Positions 45,688 to 56,382 of a stretch of DNA of 64,000 bases are shown one piece after another; within the stretch, counting starts at the first letter, position 1; every line of letters starts with the position of its first letter. The position numbers and the translations under genes are program-made. The notes below the pieces were generated by a model. That model was not told the origin of the DNA, made no database searches, and worked only from the letters and a program-made list of their open reading frames with translations. Source of the DNA: Phaeoceros laevis. Taxonomy: Eukaryota; Anthocerotophyta; Anthocerotopsida; Notothyladales. The DNA is taken from the NCBI GenBank assembly GCA_049999765.1, contig JBNGIQ010009412.1:26869-90868 (forward strand). Direction: 5' to 3'.

Positions 45688-47834
45688 CTCAGATACCTCG
45701 AACTTGCCTGGATGTCGAGAGCAAATGTCGCGGGTGTGAATCAGCAGAATTGCTCCACTGGGGCCAGGAACACCCTACAGCTCCCACGTCCTTTCCCCAG
45801 AACAGCTGCTGTGTCCTTTCCGACACCAACGAAAGTACTCTGGATCCAACCAGGCCTGGTGGGGGTGCCAACTAAAAGTCTAATATAGCAAAATGCAGAG
45901 TAGCCGCATGCACCCCCTGATCGGGAGCCTAACATGCACAAGCCGCTCACGGGTGGCAGCCAAGCGGGCGGTATGTCCTACCGCGCTGCCGCGATTATAG
46001 GCACAAATCCGACAGGGAATCGTTTGTTTCGCCTTGACATCCCTGCCACCAACGCATTTCTTTGACCACACGAGTTGAGGTGTCGCCACGCGGCCCAGAT
46101 ACACAAGGTCCCACTCTACCTTGTGCCCTAGATCGTAGCTAATGAGTGTCACAAGTCTTGGGAAGGAATCGTACTAAGACAGTCGGCCGACTCGGCCCTC
46201 AATATATGATACGCCTTGCCACCTTGCTATGTTCTAAAACCTTCACATTCTAAACCCACGGAAACGCGTGTGTATGGTATGCTAGAGAAAGCAACTCATA
46301 GCCCATAGCTCAAGGACACAATTACAATGCCGAGAAGTAGAGTGAAGTGACACTGATAATGCACAGAAGCAAGAGTGGTGGGAGATCCAATAGGGTGCAG
46401 GAACACTATGACAATGTAGAGAAGCAAGAGTGTTGGGAGAATTCTTGGGAGAACCAATAGGGTTGGATACCTGCATCACAGTGAAGCAGTACGACAAGAA
46501 GATACGTGATAGCAGTACGTGATGAGTGAGACATGCATGTGATGAGGATTGTGAACTAGTACGACAAGAAGATATGTGATAGCAGTACGTGATGAGTGAG
46601 ACCAGCATGTGATGAGGATTGTGATAGCACTACGCGATGAGTGAGACTAGCATGTGATGAGGATTGTGAACTGCTGCTTGAATGAATGAATGAAGTTTTG
46701 CCAAGTGGGGTTAGCCAACCGGGCAGGTTTGCTACTGCTTGCTACTATCTTTTGCTTGTCTTCATGTTGAATTGTATTTGTTCCATTTATGTTTGGTCGT
46801 GCGATTTTACACCAGCTCTAGGGAGGCCTAGCTCATTTGCCGAACTAGCTTAGCTTAGGACCTAGGGCCTAGATTATAATTATATTTAATTAATTTAACT
46901 AGTTAAGTTAATAAATTCAAGTGGCTAGAAGTTCCTAGCTCATTGGTTAGCTCATGTTGCCGGATTTAGATAGGACTGGTTTAGACATGACTCTGTGAGA
47001 ACCAAGCAAGCAAAACAGAGTCTCCGAAGTACTAGAGACTAGCCATTGACTATAAGGTACCCTTGGCAGAATCGAATTTTGGAAAATGCAAAGTTGCTTT
47101 TTAGAGGGATTTTATTTATGTAGGAATTTTCTTAGTATACTTTGGGACAAACAAAACATGAAAAATAGTCTATCGAACTATAGGCCTGAAAGGTGTTCAC
47201 CTTAGAACAAACACGCTTCGGGTAAAAAGGGGCATAAATTCATGTTTGCCTCACACTAATGTTTGTGCGTTGGCAAAAGAATTGCAATATACCCTTATTT
47301 TCAAGGAAACAACGACGCACTTTAAGAGCCCTAGAACACAAGTTCTCTTGTGAAAAGAGTTGAAAACTAAACACAATAGAAAACAAAAGTAGTCTCATCC
47401 AAGCCCGTTAGCCATGTTACACGTGCCAAGGCGTAAGAAGTTGGACTTGCAATTGAGGATCCGATTTCTAGACAGACCATTTGTCAAAAATGCGCACGCT
47501 CATGTAATTTACAAAATGGTATGTCGGCACTAAAAAATACACACTGCTTGGACCTGTCATGCTGAAGGGCTCACTGATAGAGAATTGAAGATAACTTTGA
47601 CCCAACTCCACAGCAAGTTTTTTATAGGCTGCAAATGGGGTCCCCGCCACGCATCTCCACTGCAGCTCCTTTCCACTTTGAGAATAGGTGTCAGCGATAG
47701 GGTGAATCATCGGCTGTATCACATGCCTCAAGTCGAGACAAAGGTAGCATCCACAGATTTTATTGTCACCACTCCATTACTTAAAAATGCCTCCTACATT
47801 GGATATCAACACACTTGGCCAAATTTAGCGGGGT
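45688..47834. other. Gene-poor region, nothing recognised apart from repeats
   Basis: Begins with the VTE2 promoter/leader. From about 46360 it contains duplicated GAAGCAAGAGTG and CCAATAGGGT segments and the tandem repeat listed separately. 46800-47500 is AT-rich and without supported frames. Confidence 0.5.
46488..46672. repeat. 70-bp tandem repeat with a partial third copy
   Basis: A unit beginning AGTACGACAAGAAGATA (46488-46557) is followed directly by a near-identical copy (46558-46627). A partial copy (GATGAGTGAGACTAGCATG then GATGAGGATTGTGA) runs to about 46672. Differences are few point changes. Confidence 0.85.
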
Positions 47835-48201
47835 ATGACTATGCCATACGTAGAGCTTTTAAATGCTCAATCCGTACGAGATGTATCTCGAAAGGTGATG
47901 GCTCCTCTCAACGAGAAAACCTGGTCCAATTCTTTAGCTGAAGCGGAAAGTCAAACCAACCAGGCTGTGAATGAAGTGACCACAAGTACTCCCCAAGGGC
48001 AGCCTATGGAAACCATGGCAAAGGAATTTTTGGTGTAGAGAGGCGGCTATGCGCACAGCTGAAGAGTTCCTAGAGTCAGGCCAGCTGATTGGTCGGCTAC
48101 AACCATACCATGTCACAAAGAGGGTGTGGGAGGAGGCAGTGGGCAAGGCTGTCGAAATAGCGAGTGACCCAGAACCACGACATGAGACACAGCAATCGTG
48201 A
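47835..48201 (+). pseudogene. Possible decayed unknown coding sequence (transposon-like?)
   Basis: Two plus-strand frames with protein-like composition lie end to end in different phases: 47835-48038 (PYVELLNAQSVRDVSRKVM) and one ending at 48201 (AMRTAEEFLESGQLIGRLQP, KRVWEEAVGKAVEIASDPE). A frame change between them suggests a decayed gene or an unplaced intron. No transposase or reverse-transcriptase motif is visible, so the transposon idea rests only on the repeat-rich setting. Confidence 0.25.
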
Positions 48202-48724
48202 GCCAGGCGAATAGCTTTAGATGCGTGTGGCCCTTGCCATTACGGAAGAAGTGGTGAGGAGGGTTTTAGAACCCGCTTTTTCGACCAGTGCCACCACGTT
48301 TTGGACATGGGAGAGCTGACATGGGGCTACAACTGTGGGATGGCTAGGATGGAGGAATATATGACAGCACCAGGTGAGTGCAAACCGGGATTTTTCCTTT
48401 TTCATGCTGCAAACAATGGGAGCCATTAACATGACTGTGTGGTGTGGGCACAGGTGCAACTGGAGGGCGTGAAACCAATGGGGCTGAGGGGGAGGAGGAA
48501 GAGGAGGAGGGACAAGGGGGGAGGAAGAGGAAGAGGAGGAACAAGGGGAGGCAGATTTTTCCGGTGTCCGCGAAGAGGACCTGGAGGACCACTACTTGAC
48601 CCATGTGATAGAGGTTTGTGATACACCACCTAGGAGTCCGCAAGCGGAGGACAAAGTATCCGAAAACAATCGACTATGGAGCGCAAACTTGACAAGTTGT
48701 ATGATGAAATGCACAAGCGCTTTG
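48202..48724. other. GA-rich low-complexity stretch
   Basis: 48480-48560 is almost pure GGA/GAA purine sequence on the plus strand. Frames across it encode Gly/Glu/Arg or Pro/Ser/Leu runs and are not credible genes. Confidence 0.6.
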
Positions 48725-48920
48725 ACAGTGTAGTAGTAGTAGAGGGTGTAAGGGGGTAGTAGTAGTAGGTAGTGTAGAAAAGCGCCTTGATGAACAAAAG
48801 GAGCTTCTATCAAAAGATTGTCCCAAGCCTGATAATGGAATTGAAGTTGCAACAACGACAAATGCAAGACACCTTGCTAAGTGGAGTCCACAAGTAGTAG
48901 TAGTAGTAGTAGCAGTACTT
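48725..48920. repeat. (TAG)n / (GTA)n microsatellites
   Basis: Interrupted TAG trinucleotide runs occur at about 48730-48775 and again at about 48893-48914, the second ending seven bases before the foldback hairpin. Confidence 0.85.
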
Positions 48921-48983
48921 CTATGGCGTGAGTAATCTGCCCATCCTCACTACGTGAGGATGGACAGATTACTCACGCCGTAG
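48921..48983. repeat. 29-bp foldback hairpin with 5-nt loop
   Basis: The left arm 48921-48949 (starting CTATGGCGTGAGTAATCTG) is the reverse complement of the right arm 48955-48983, with 27 of 29 positions matching; the loop is CTACG. In RNA from either strand, one of the two mismatches becomes a G:U pair. It follows a TAG microsatellite. It could be a small foldback element, a cruciform-forming site or a hairpin RNA; the loop is very short for a plant microRNA precursor. Confidence 0.85.
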
Positions 48984-49361
48984 ATGCCTTGTGTCTTCGT
49001 ATGTAGCGCGGATGCAACGTACCTAGCAGTTTCTTCTATCGTGTCATCAAGAGGTCCTCTTCACATAAGGATCTGGTTCTGGGCAGACACATTCATGCTC
49101 TCAGTGTCGAAGGGGGGTACGAAGGATATTGACTATTTGTAGTGCACAATAATTTGAGCTAGAATTCTAAAGGTAATTTCGTAGAGACCTAATAGTGTCA
49201 TACAGATCAATCCCTGAAAGATCTATCATTTCTACACTCGTACTAAAGAAAGTAAAGTACCTCGTCTACCTCAAATCTAGGAACTGGTGGACAAACGTGA
49301 TATACTTCAAAGAATTAGATCCTTCAGCTCATACAAGACCAAAGCATGGATATCTGTTTGT

Positions 49362-49449
49362 CTGACCGCCTACTAGATCTAAAAATGATGGGAACACAGT
49401 AGCCTCTGACCGCCTACTAGATCTAAAAATGATGGGAACACAGTAGCCT
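49362..49449. repeat. Perfect 44-bp tandem duplication
   Basis: The unit beginning CTGACCGCCTACTAGATC at 49362-49405 recurs without change at 49406-49449. Confidence 0.9.
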
Positions 49450-50254
49450 CTGTCTACCATGTCCCCCAAGAGATTGCTGAAGATACGATGAGTATATATA
49501 AGCTTCACATACTCTACTATCAAATTTGTATCCAAAAACAAATAACAATTGATTCGTGAACAGGTAGATTTTGCAAAGCTGTAATGATATGTACCTCCAC
49601 AATAGACTTTACCTATTTGGTCGAGTGCCTCGAGGACTCAATGTCGGAAGATGAGTTGATGCCCTTGGACTTTAGCTTCTTATGCCTCTTCTTCTATTTC
49701 TTCCTCCTGACCGATGTACTTCCTGAGCACTCTTTCGTGTCTTTCATTTTGTCTGTGAAAGATGGATGGAAGTAGAAAGCTAGGTATGGTGAAGCTAGAC
49801 TAGTTACGTGCTGCTAACACCTTTAGCATGCCAACCAAAGGGAACTTTTGTTGAACAACTAGGAACAAATTAGTACTCAAGGAACAACTTATCAATAAGT
49901 ACTCCAGGAAAGGTACTTCCTACTCCAAGATGTGAATACCTACTCTATATTACCTAATGTAACTACTTCGTTAACTAGAGCACTTCGAATCAAACCCACT
50001 AGTATGGGTTTGAAACGTTGATTGATGTGGTCTCTAGGCAGCTGTACATAATTTAGGGATCATTAAAGAGAGGGGCTTGAAGATGACATAGTACTAGTGA
50101 GCTTGATGAGTACTAGTAGGAAGGCCTGATGAATGATTTTTGATTTCTGCCTAGCATGAACTCTAGCAGAGAACTGAGGAACTATCATGTATATATATGT
50201 ATGCTAAAAGTGGCTGGTTGGGAGATGCACACAAAGTGTTTGGCAGTCCATGAG

Positions 50255-50400
50255 GGATACGGTCACCTGGAGCATTATCTCAATGTTTTTGGTCCGGCGT
50301 GAGAAATTGAGCAAAATGCCTCTTGGGATATGGTTACCTAGAGCGGCATTATCTCAATGTTTTTGGTCCAACGTGAGAAATTGAGCAAAATGCCTCTTGG
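50255..50400. repeat. Imperfect tandem duplication of about 70-76 bp
   Basis: GGATACGGTCACCTGGAGC...GCATTATCTCAATG-type sequence (50255-50324) is repeated at about 50325-50400 as GGATATGGTTACCTAGAGCG followed by the same block (CATTATCTCAATGTTTTTGG; GAGAAATTGAGCAAAATGCC). Several C-to-T-type differences separate the copies. Confidence 0.8.
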
Positions 50401-50410
50401 ACCATCAGCA

Positions 50411-50452
50411 AAGCAAGGAATCAGGTGCAACAAGCAAGGAATCAGGTGCAAC
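50411..50452. repeat. Perfect 21-bp tandem duplication
   Basis: AAGCAAGGAATCAGGTGCAA plus C occurs at 50411-50431 and again, unchanged, at 50432-50452, immediately after the preceding larger duplication. Confidence 0.9.
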
Positions 50453-50855
50453 AACTGTTTCTGAATCTCCCCTTGCCAGTACCAGCTTCAAATAGTTGGG
50501 CAAGCAAGAGACCATACTCTCCAAGTTCAAGATAGTGAAAGCTAGCAGCCAAAGGCTGCAAGTGGTAGGCTAGACACCAACTTTGATGCCCTGATCATCT
50601 AACATATACATCCATGATTCCATGGATAAGGATAATGGACATCTACGGAATATGGTTCGATCAGAAATGCGACATGCAAGTACAGTATGTCGCCAACATT
50701 ACTTTGCTCGTGAACCTACGTGGCATGTTCACGTTGTTTAGGCCCTGTCACGCCAAACGCACGTCTAAAACCACCCTTAAAACCTGCGCGGGGTTGCGGG
50801 TTCGTATGTACCGCTCTGGACATTTCCTGTGAGTGTAGGTGTTACAGCGCAAAGA

Positions 50856-51908
50856 ATGCCTCTGAAAGAAGGGGAGGCGGCAGTGCAAGAAGCAGATGGC
50901 GAACCCTTTAGGAAGCTGGAACAGCTACTGGCGGAGTCTGGAGGCTGCGCTGTGCTAGATGGAGGGCTCGCAACGCAGTTGGAAAGCCACGGTGCCAACA
51001 TCAATGACCCGCTGTGGAGCGCTCTCTGCCTGCTCACCATGCCAGATCTGGTGCAGAAGGTGCATCTGGAGTACCTTCAAGCTGGAGCTCAGATTTTGGT
51101 GACGGCATCGTACCAGGCCACAGTGCAGGGGTTTCTGGCCAAAGGACTATCTCAGGAGGAGGCAGAGGCCTTGCTCCGGAAAAGTGTGACAATTGCATGC
51201 GAAGTGCGGGACCAGTTTTGGAATCAGCACCAGCAAAAGGAGAGGAGTGGGGCCGAGCCTGGCATTTGTTATAGCCGGGCACTGGTAGCCGCCTCCATCG
51301 GGAGCTACGGTGCGTTTCTTGCAGACGGTTCTGAGTACTCAGGAGACTACGGGCCTGACATGACGCTGGAGAAGCTGAAAAGTTTCCACCGGCGCAGGTT
51401 ACAAGTGCTGGCGGAGGCGGGCCCCGATTTACTTGCCATAGAAACCATCCCGTCGAAGCTCGAGGCCCAGGCGCTGGTAGAGTTGCTGGAGGAGGAAGAT
51501 GTGAAGGTGCCTTCCTGGATGTCTTTCAACTCCAAGGACGGAGAGCATGTTCCGAGTGGGGACTTGTTTGCTGATTGTGTGTCACTGGCTTCTAGAAGCA
51601 GCAGAGTGGTTGCTGTGGGCACCAATTGCACTCCTCCCAGATTTGTTTCAAGCCTAATTGAAGCCGCTCGCAAAGTTACTTCGAAGCCAATTGTCATTTA
51701 CCCGAACAGTGGAGAATCGTATGACGGGGCTACCAAGCTTTGGGTGCCTAACACTGGGGTTTCAGATTGTGGTTTTGTTTCATTTGTGGACAAGTGGAGA
51801 GAAGCAGGTGCTTCTTTGATTGGAGGCTGCTGCCGTACTACTCCACGAACTGTGGCGGCAATTTGTGAAGCCATCAACAAGCATGAGTCTGTTCCCGTTG
51901 AGAATTAG
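50856..51908 (+). CDS. HMT: Homocysteine S-methyltransferase
   Basis: Transfers a methyl group from S-methylmethionine to homocysteine, giving two methionines; cytosolic in plants (S-methylmethionine cycle). The single-exon product is 350 residues, starting MPLKEGEAAVQE (the frame is open a little further upstream, but this is the first ATG). The betaine/homocysteine methyltransferase fold shows VLDGGLATQLESHG at the N-terminus, QILVTASYQATVQGF, and IGSYGAFLADGSEYSGDYG. The zinc ligands are present: the Cys in VGTNCTPPRF and the adjacent pair in GGCCRTTP. Length is close to plant HMT enzymes. Which plant HMT class it belongs to cannot be told from this. No introns, unlike the Arabidopsis genes. 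Confidence 0.93.
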   Translation: MPLKEGEAAVQEADGEPFRKLEQLLAESGGCAVLDGGLATQLESHGANINDPLWSALCLLTMPDLVQKVHLEYLQAGAQILVTASYQATVQGFLAKGLSQEEAEALLRKSVTIACEVRDQFWNQHQQKERSGAEPGICYSRALVAASIGSYGAFLADGSEYSGDYGPDMTLEKLKSFHRRRLQVLAEAGPDLLAIETIPSKLEAQALVELLEEEDVKVPSWMSFNSKDGEHVPSGDLFADCVSLASRSSRVVAVGTNCTPPRFVSSLIEAARKVTSKPIVIYPNSGESYDGATKLWVPNTGVSDCGFVSFVDKWREAGASLIGGCCRTTPRTVAAICEAINKHESVPVEN

Positions 51909-54684
51909 CGGGTACACCTGCAATCCTCATTGGTTGTAGTCGGGAGTAACAACGCACTGGCAGAGAGAGTTAGTTGCCTCTTCCACTGGCAGCAGGCTAA
52001 ATTGTGAAGCTGTGCATGTTAATCTGTCTGCTGCTGTGGTTCTTCTTTTTTGTGGTTAGATTGAGGCCGCTATGCTGGGCTTTCATGCACCATCAAATTT
52101 TTCGGCAGGAGGAAATGAAATGATGTAGGCGAGTTTTGGCATTCCCTAGTGTGTTCCCCGTTTTAACCAGGTGGTACCTGGACTCGGTGGGGAATACTTG
52201 TGAATGTTTCGCTATGTACAACCTTTCTTGGCTTAAAAGAGCTCAAGAAGCTGCATAGGTAACTCTAGCAGGTATGTATGGAAGCGATGGGTCCGTTCCT
52301 TCCAATGAGTGTAGTGCTCCCAGTTCATCTGGACTGCTGATGCCTTCAAATTTTGGAGGTTTTTGTGATCAGCGAGTCCATCTTCTTGTAGGATTCACTT
52401 GCAAATTCCAGCTTGTGCGAGTCCTTGCAGGGTTAACATAACTCTGCAGGAAATCCTTTGGCAGGAGGCATCTTTGTAGCTGCCAACAAGTTTTGGTCTA
52501 TCTGGCTTCTCGTTTCCCCCAGTCTGTGGAGTTCAAGATCCCAGGTTTTAGTGCGTATTGTAGGAATAGCGGGACTGTTTGTGGAACCAGTAAAGAAGCG
52601 AGCTGATATGCTTGTGGAACAGATATGGGCCAAGGGTTGTTCAACGTCCAGGCAAACATGAGGCACACTCATGAAGCGAGTCATTGTGGGTGGATGATTC
52701 CAGCGTAGAAGCACTGTTGAATACGCAAACGTGATGACCGCCCGTCGCATGCGACGCAGCTGGATGTGGGAGGTTGGAATTGGGACCAGAACATGTCTGT
52801 GGGAATGCGCCGCAAACAGATGGGGGGGGTAGTGCACTGCCAGTGGTGGAGGAGACGTGGTGGAATTGCTCCTCAAGAGACTCAGGTAGTGAGATTAATC
52901 GGAGACTTAGCTTGCTGTTCATTTTCTCCATTTGCATTCATGATGGTCTGAAGCTGCGAGGTGGTGCGGTTCACCTGATTGAGACACTGGAATTGTTGGC
53001 TTCACTGTGCAATGCTTGTGCCCCTGCAACTGAGTAGGGAGCAGAGGGCCCTTGCGCGCATTTACAGATCGCTGGTTGTTGCACCCGTTTGCAGCGAGAA
53101 TGGCGATGTCATTTAGTTGTGTGGCTATCTGCCGTTAGGGCCTTGGCTGCAACACACATTTTGTCTTGAAACAACACTGGGGCTCCTGGAGCCTGGATGA
53201 ACTGCTCTTTCACATCATCGGGTAATAGTGATGCAACAAACAGCAAACAGCAGCGTTGAGTTGCGTGTATCTTCCTCACGCATTTTCCATGTGGTGATTA
53301 TGACGTCGGGCAGCTGATGCTGCTGCTGCTGCGCCTTTAGGCATGTCCATGGACAGGACCTGAATGTGTGAAGTGGAAGAGTTTCTAATTAGTGGGGCAA
53401 GTATGTCGAGAATGTTAATGACGTGCAAGGGCAGCGGGTTTTTTGTTTGTGCCAAGGCTGGGGATGGTTGTGTTGGAATAACGCGTTGCTCCCTCCTTTA
53501 GAGCGAGGTGAGCAGGATTTGATTTTAGGAACCCATGAATCCAGAATGTTGCAGGTAGGGCGCCATATATCCAGTATCCTGGTATCCTGGCCTTCTGCAG
53601 CATCGTTTAAGAGGCATCTGCTTTATGCAATGGGATACACCTGTGTAGGACGAGGTCATGCACAAATCCATGGGACTCGTACGTTCCTTTTTGGTATTCA
53701 GGTCGTAGCCGATGCTGCTAGATCCTGTTCTTTCCAGCAACATCTGTGGTGGTACCGTGGCCCAAGTGTACGCGGTTGCGGCACACCTCGCGATGTGCAT
53801 GATGAGAAGCGAAGGGCTGTGACGAACCTTACGGCTGATGGCGACGGCACTGGTTTCTTGATCACCGACCTGCAACACACAATAGACCCCGGATCGAACC
53901 CCTTACTAGGAGACCTCGAGGCGCCACCTGCAAGGTCAACGTAAGCAACAGGGGTACAGTGACGGGTGTGAACCTTAAGTTATCTTTCAGCCCGGGAGCC
54001 CGGGTTACTCAGCGTGGACCCTGATTAGCAGCGACACTTTGCACCAGAAGCGAAGTTGTCACTTGTCACAGCCATTTGAGGCTCGAGCGTATGGAAATTA
54101 CGTGACAGTAAACTTGTCTGGGATCTGCTCCGAAGGTCCTCGGCCTGCGGACACGAAGAGAGAGAAACAGCCTGTTCGGAATTCTTTGGAGATTCAGCCC
54201 CTGCTCAATCAGAGATTCAGGCTCCCACTCTAGTTCAGGATTCAGCTTCTGTCGACTCGTGCTCAGGAATGTTTCTTCTGAGTGCCGGTGACGTTGCTTG
54301 TAGTGGAGGATCCGCTTGAATGGAGTAGTTTGAGGGAGCGGTTTTTGCCATCTCTGTGGCGGAAATATGCTGCTGCTATTCGGATAGCACGAGCAGGGGG
54401 CACTGAGTGGAGGTTAACGATTTTGGAGGGTGCGGAGAGGTAGGCAGCCGTAGTCTGGTTTTTTGCCTCTTGCGCTTCTCTGGCTGAGTCTCGAAATTTG
54501 ATTTGAATGCTCCTGCTGTGTGAGTTGCAGAGTAGGTTTCTCAGCTGGATCTTGCCGTTGCTTGAGCCAACTTCAGAGGGCAGGTTACATTGTGTCAGGA
54601 TCTCACTGGTTGTGTCTTGCAAAATTGCTGTGGTGTCACCAGATTTGCGCAGCATAGAGAAGTTGAGAGGGAGTTCACTCAAAT
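51909..54684. other. Long intergenic stretch, nothing recognised
   Basis: About 2.8 kb between HMT and the TLC gene. Frames of 90-170 codons on both strands (for example 52433-52876 minus and 53423-53944 plus) overlap one another and lack family features. It could hold a non-coding transcript or UTRs. No repeat or RNA gene was recognised. Confidence 0.45.
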
Positions 54685-56382
54685 ATGAATTCGAGTTTAC
54701 TTCTGTCTCAGTTGGAAGAGTTGGCTGGAAATGAAGCGGGGTCGGCCTTCAAATGGATGAATGTGGTTTCAGTATGTTCCGGCATGCTAATGTGCAAAAT
54801 TGTGCGGTTCGCAACTCCCACACCTGGAATTCTGGCAGAGGGTTGCTTGCTGCGAAGTACAGAGGGTTGTTCATGACTTGTTCCACTGATTCAGCAAATT
54901 GGGTTGTTCTTTTATAGATATACGAGATTATGCGAGTAGTGAGTCCACTTTATTCGAAGCAATACCGGGCGCTGTCAAACGAAGACCAAGTTGAATGGGA
55001 CAACAGGTGGGTTCTGTACACTGGTTCTGTACAACTTCTTGTGCCCTGGAGGAGCCTCTAGTGATTACAGCTCTGCTCTCAATTGATGTCGGACCAGTAT
55101 GTCACCCGCCTAAGACCCTTTTGTCACTGATGGCTGCAGGGCGTTTTCTACTATCCATGCGCTCTTAGTGACTGTAGTTGCTGGATATTTTCTTTTTGTC
55201 AGTGACATTTTTTCAGACAGTGGTCCCTATGGGCCAGTGTGCTTCCGTAGTACAGTACTCTCTCAGTTCATCCTTGGTGTAAGTCGCTCTTTTGGACTCT
55301 GTATTCGTTTCCTTTCCTTGCTGCCGTAGTACTGTGCTTCTGCATTCGGCTCTTGGTTGATGTCGGCAATTTTGCTCTGGACAGGTGTCCACCGGGTACT
55401 TCCTTTCCGATCTGTTCATGATCATTTGGTTTTACCCTTCATTGGGAGGGTGGGAGTATGTAAGCTTTCCGTATTTCTGTTTTTGGTATGCAGGTCTCTT
55501 TTACATGATGAGACGGTTGTGCAACAACAATCGTATGTTGATCTTTGTTCTTCGTGCTTGGAGTCTAACACCTTGGTGCTGATGTTTTGCAGCTATTGCA
55601 CCACTGTTTGTCTATTGGATCGTTGGTGATGGCCCTATATTTTGCATATGGGCACATCTATATATACATTATCCTTTTCTCCGAGAGTACCACTCCCTTC
55701 GTTAACCTCAGATGGTACACAATTGATCCATTGATGTCAATAGTGGTTCAAGGTTTACCGCTCTCATGTTCTGTTCCTTATGTACTTTCATGTCGTTAAT
55801 CTGTATATTGGCATGTCAAGGGGTAATTGCTTGACTTGTTGCTTGTATACCTGCAAATGCTGTGATGTCCACAGGTACTTGAACGCGGCTGGAATGAAGG
55901 CATCTACAGCTTATGTAGTCAACGGACTGTTGATGTTCTTTGGCTGGCTGGTACGTTGCAGGGGTTTTGCAGCCACCTTACTTTCTCTGTGTTAGGTTTT
56001 TCCTGATTTGTACAGCGAAGGAAATCAGGAATTCTCTAACACCTGCCGCTGGTCTCATGATCTGCTATGGCTTACAGGGCGCAAGGGTGATTTTGTTCGT
56101 CTATTTTTTTGTTCACATCTACCTCCACTTCGATCAGGTATGACTCCATCTTCCAGAAAAGGGTTGGCTGCCCTAGATCTCCGGGTCCTTGGGCAGCAAA
56201 AGATTTAGTCCATCGCTGTGCTTACAAGATTTTGGTTGGAACAGGTGCGGCAGTTGCATCCTGTGGCATTCGCCTACCTCTTCACATGTCCACCCGCTCT
56301 AGGGGTGATGAATGTTTATTGGTTCTACAAAATCGCGGCAGGAATCGTCAGAACTTTAAGCAAGAAGAGTAGGAGTGCCTAA
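54685..56382 (+). CDS. TLC-domain membrane protein (TMEM56/TLCD4-like)
   Basis: Eight exons keep frame exactly: 54685-54801, 54918-55006, 55140-55278, 55385-55459, 55593-55714, 55875-55950, 56078-56137, 56245-56382, giving 271 residues. The start MNSSLLLSQLEELAGNEAG is followed by a membrane segment (WMNVVSVCSGMLMCKI). Then comes the plant TLC-protein block VVSPLYSKQYRALS, VEWDNRAFSTIHAL, ILGVSTGYFLSDLFMIIWFY, LHHCLSIGSLVMALY, ESTTPFVNLRWYLNAAGMK, ARVILFVYFFVHIYLHFDQ and a basic cytosolic tail (SKKSRSA). The His pair in LHH and the six to seven helices fit the TRAM-LAG1-CLN8 fold. The biochemical role of this subgroup is unclear. It is not ceramide synthase, whose Lag1 motif is absent. Confidence 0.88.

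Larger units (their letters stand above)
48984..50855. other. Gene-poor stretch upstream of the homocysteine methyltransferase gene
   Basis: AT-rich with several tandem duplications (listed separately) and no frame with recognisable domains. The promoter and leader of the downstream gene should lie at the right end. Confidence 0.5.

Noticed and set aside
48921-48983. microRNA gene
   Set aside because: The loop is only 5 nt and there is no extended imperfect stem as in plant precursors. It is kept as an unexplained hairpin instead.
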